Shown here in pieces: positions 63,360-64,000 of a stretch of DNA of 64,000 nt. The DNA is from Bacilli bacterium (GTDB lineage Bacteria > Bacillota_I > Bacilli_A > ML615J-28 > CAG-313). The translations under genes and the position numbers were made by a program. The stretch lies in assembly GCA_017411715.1 (NCBI GenBank), contig JAFQPO010000012.1:1-64000 (forward strand), read 5' to 3'. The notes under the pieces were generated by a model. The model ran no database searches and was not told where the DNA came from. It was given only the letters and a program-made list of their open reading frames with translations. Every line of letters starts with the position of its first letter. The stretch's first letter is position 1.

Positions 63360-64000
63360 ATGAAACTAAGTAAGAAAAATTTAGTTATTATTAGTTTTAT
63401 GTTGTTTTCATTATTTTTTGGTGCAGGTAACTTAATATTTCCACCTTTATTAGGACAACAATCAGGTAGTAATACTTTCTTAAGTGTTATTGGATTTTTA
63501 ATTACTGCAGTAATTTTACCTGTTCTGGGAGTAATTGTTGTTGGGAAATTTGGTGGGTTAAGTGAACTTGCAAGACGAGTTGATAAACGTTTTGCTATAT
63601 TATTCACACTTTTAATTTATATATCAATTGGACCAGGACTTGGTATACCAAGAGCAGGTTCTGTGCCTTTTGAAATGGCTATTTCTCCTTATTTAAATGA
63701 AAATTCTAATTTAACTATATGGATGATTGTTTATACAACGATTTTCTTTTTAATAGTGCTATGGTTATGTTTAAATCCAGGAAAGTTGGTTAAAAGAATA
63801 GGAACAATTTTGACTCCGAGTTTATTGATTTTAATTGTTGTGCTTTTCATAAGTTTTTTATTTAATTTTGATAAATCAGTAGATGAACCATTGGAATTAT
63901 ATCAAAATGCACCTTTTTTACAAGGGTTTATTGATGGGTATCAAACTATGGATACAATAGCAGCGCTCAATTTTGGTTTAGTGATTTCTATAACTTTAAG
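63360..64000 (+). CDS. brnQ: branched-chain amino acid transport system II carrier protein (3' truncated by window)
   Basis: The ATG at 63360 follows TTGGAGAAG. The frame stays open to the window end, giving 213 residues. The N-terminus is LVIISFMLFSLFFGAGNLIF, then PPLLGQQSG, diagnostic for the LIVCS family of Na+-coupled Leu/Ile/Val carriers. TLLIYISIGPGLGIPRAGSV, then PFEMA, is the second conserved block. Six TM segments are visible of the expected twelve. It imports branched-chain amino acids. The gene is monocistronic as far as can be seen. Confidence 0.93.
   Translation, partial: MKLSKKNLVIISFMLFSLFFGAGNLIFPPLLGQQSGSNTFLSVIGFLITAVILPVLGVIVVGKFGGLSELARRVDKRFAILFTLLIYISIGPGLGIPRAGSVPFEMAISPYLNENSNLTIWMIVYTTIFFLIVLWLCLNPGKLVKRIGTILTPSLLILIVVLFISFLFNFDKSVDEPLELYQNAPFLQGFIDGYQTMDTIAALNFGLVISITL

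Noticed and set aside
63278-63607. Minus-strand ORF opposite the brnQ start
   Set aside because: It lies opposite a clear BrnQ N-terminus with its own promoter and ribosome site.
1-64000. UGA read as tryptophan (mycoplasma code)
   Set aside because: TGA closes murQ and psuG exactly at ATGA overlaps with the next gene, and Trp is encoded by TGG throughout.
1-64000. tRNA or rRNA genes
   Set aside because: No cloverleaf with conserved TTCRA/CCA features or rRNA sequence was recognised by eye; the structured RNAs seen are T-boxes and terminators.

Overview
The window is an AT-rich stretch of a low-GC Bacillota chromosome. The genetic code is the standard bacterial one: UGA closes genes in overlaps such as murQ/hydrolase at 5608-5611 and psuG/30274, so this is not a UGA=Trp mollicute. 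T-box leaders precede trpS and pheS. Two genes resemble spore-coat proteins (CotD-like, CotY/Z-like) and one a small acid-soluble spore protein of the SspI type. With UppP, the Spx paralogues and the very large lipoprotein adhesins, this suggests a spore-forming, host-associated member of the Bacilli near the Erysipelotrichales/Acholeplasmatales branch. The placement is inference; no rRNA gene is present.

Layout. 1-6345: end of a solute-binding protein, then a peptidoglycan-sugar salvage operon (YesL-like, namZ, mupG, anmK, murQ, alpha/beta hydrolase). 6399-7652 (-): trpS with its T-box. 7768-8843: two membrane proteins. 9016-17846: a complete oligopeptide ABC transporter, oppABCDF, with unusual insertions in several subunits. 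17855-18769: two Spx paralogues. 18796-21386 (-): CYTH protein, cdd, a short leader ORF and mgtE. 21532-22921: RluA-type pseudouridine synthase overlapping clpP tail to tail. 23039-27101: CotD-like protein, then pheST behind a T-box. 27547-30939: amidase lipoprotein, psuG and a membrane protein. 31074-44336: a 4420-residue lipoprotein built of about 30 InlB-type repeats. 44448-47300: secreted endonuclease and lysA. 47328-49045 (-): speB-speD. 49230-53513: BspA-type leucine-rich-repeat surface protein. 53562-57475: nucleotidyltransferase-like protein, phosphoesterase, CotY/Z-like protein, uppP, an EIIB-like membrane protein and SspI. 57578-60627: pepV, trmB, DUF84 NTPase and DJ-1 protein in a tight run. 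60751-61740: rpsF-ssb-rpsR. 61754-62145: a decayed inverted-repeat element. 62372-64000: AraC/GyrI regulator and the start of brnQ.

Themes. The cell appears to scavenge: it takes up cell-wall sugars, peptides, branched-chain amino acids, nucleic acids (secreted nuclease, pseudouridine glycosidase) and dipeptides (PepV), and displays giant repeat-rich surface proteins. The observations most worth following up are: a SpeD-like two-domain fusion whose first half lacks the pyruvoyl serine, next to agmatinase; a leader ORF before mgtE that can pair with the hairpin sequestering the mgtE start; recurrent unrecognised domains set inside InlB repeats; a Cys/His module shared by both giant surface proteins; and a membrane-tethered EIIB-like domain with Ser in place of its phospho-cysteine.
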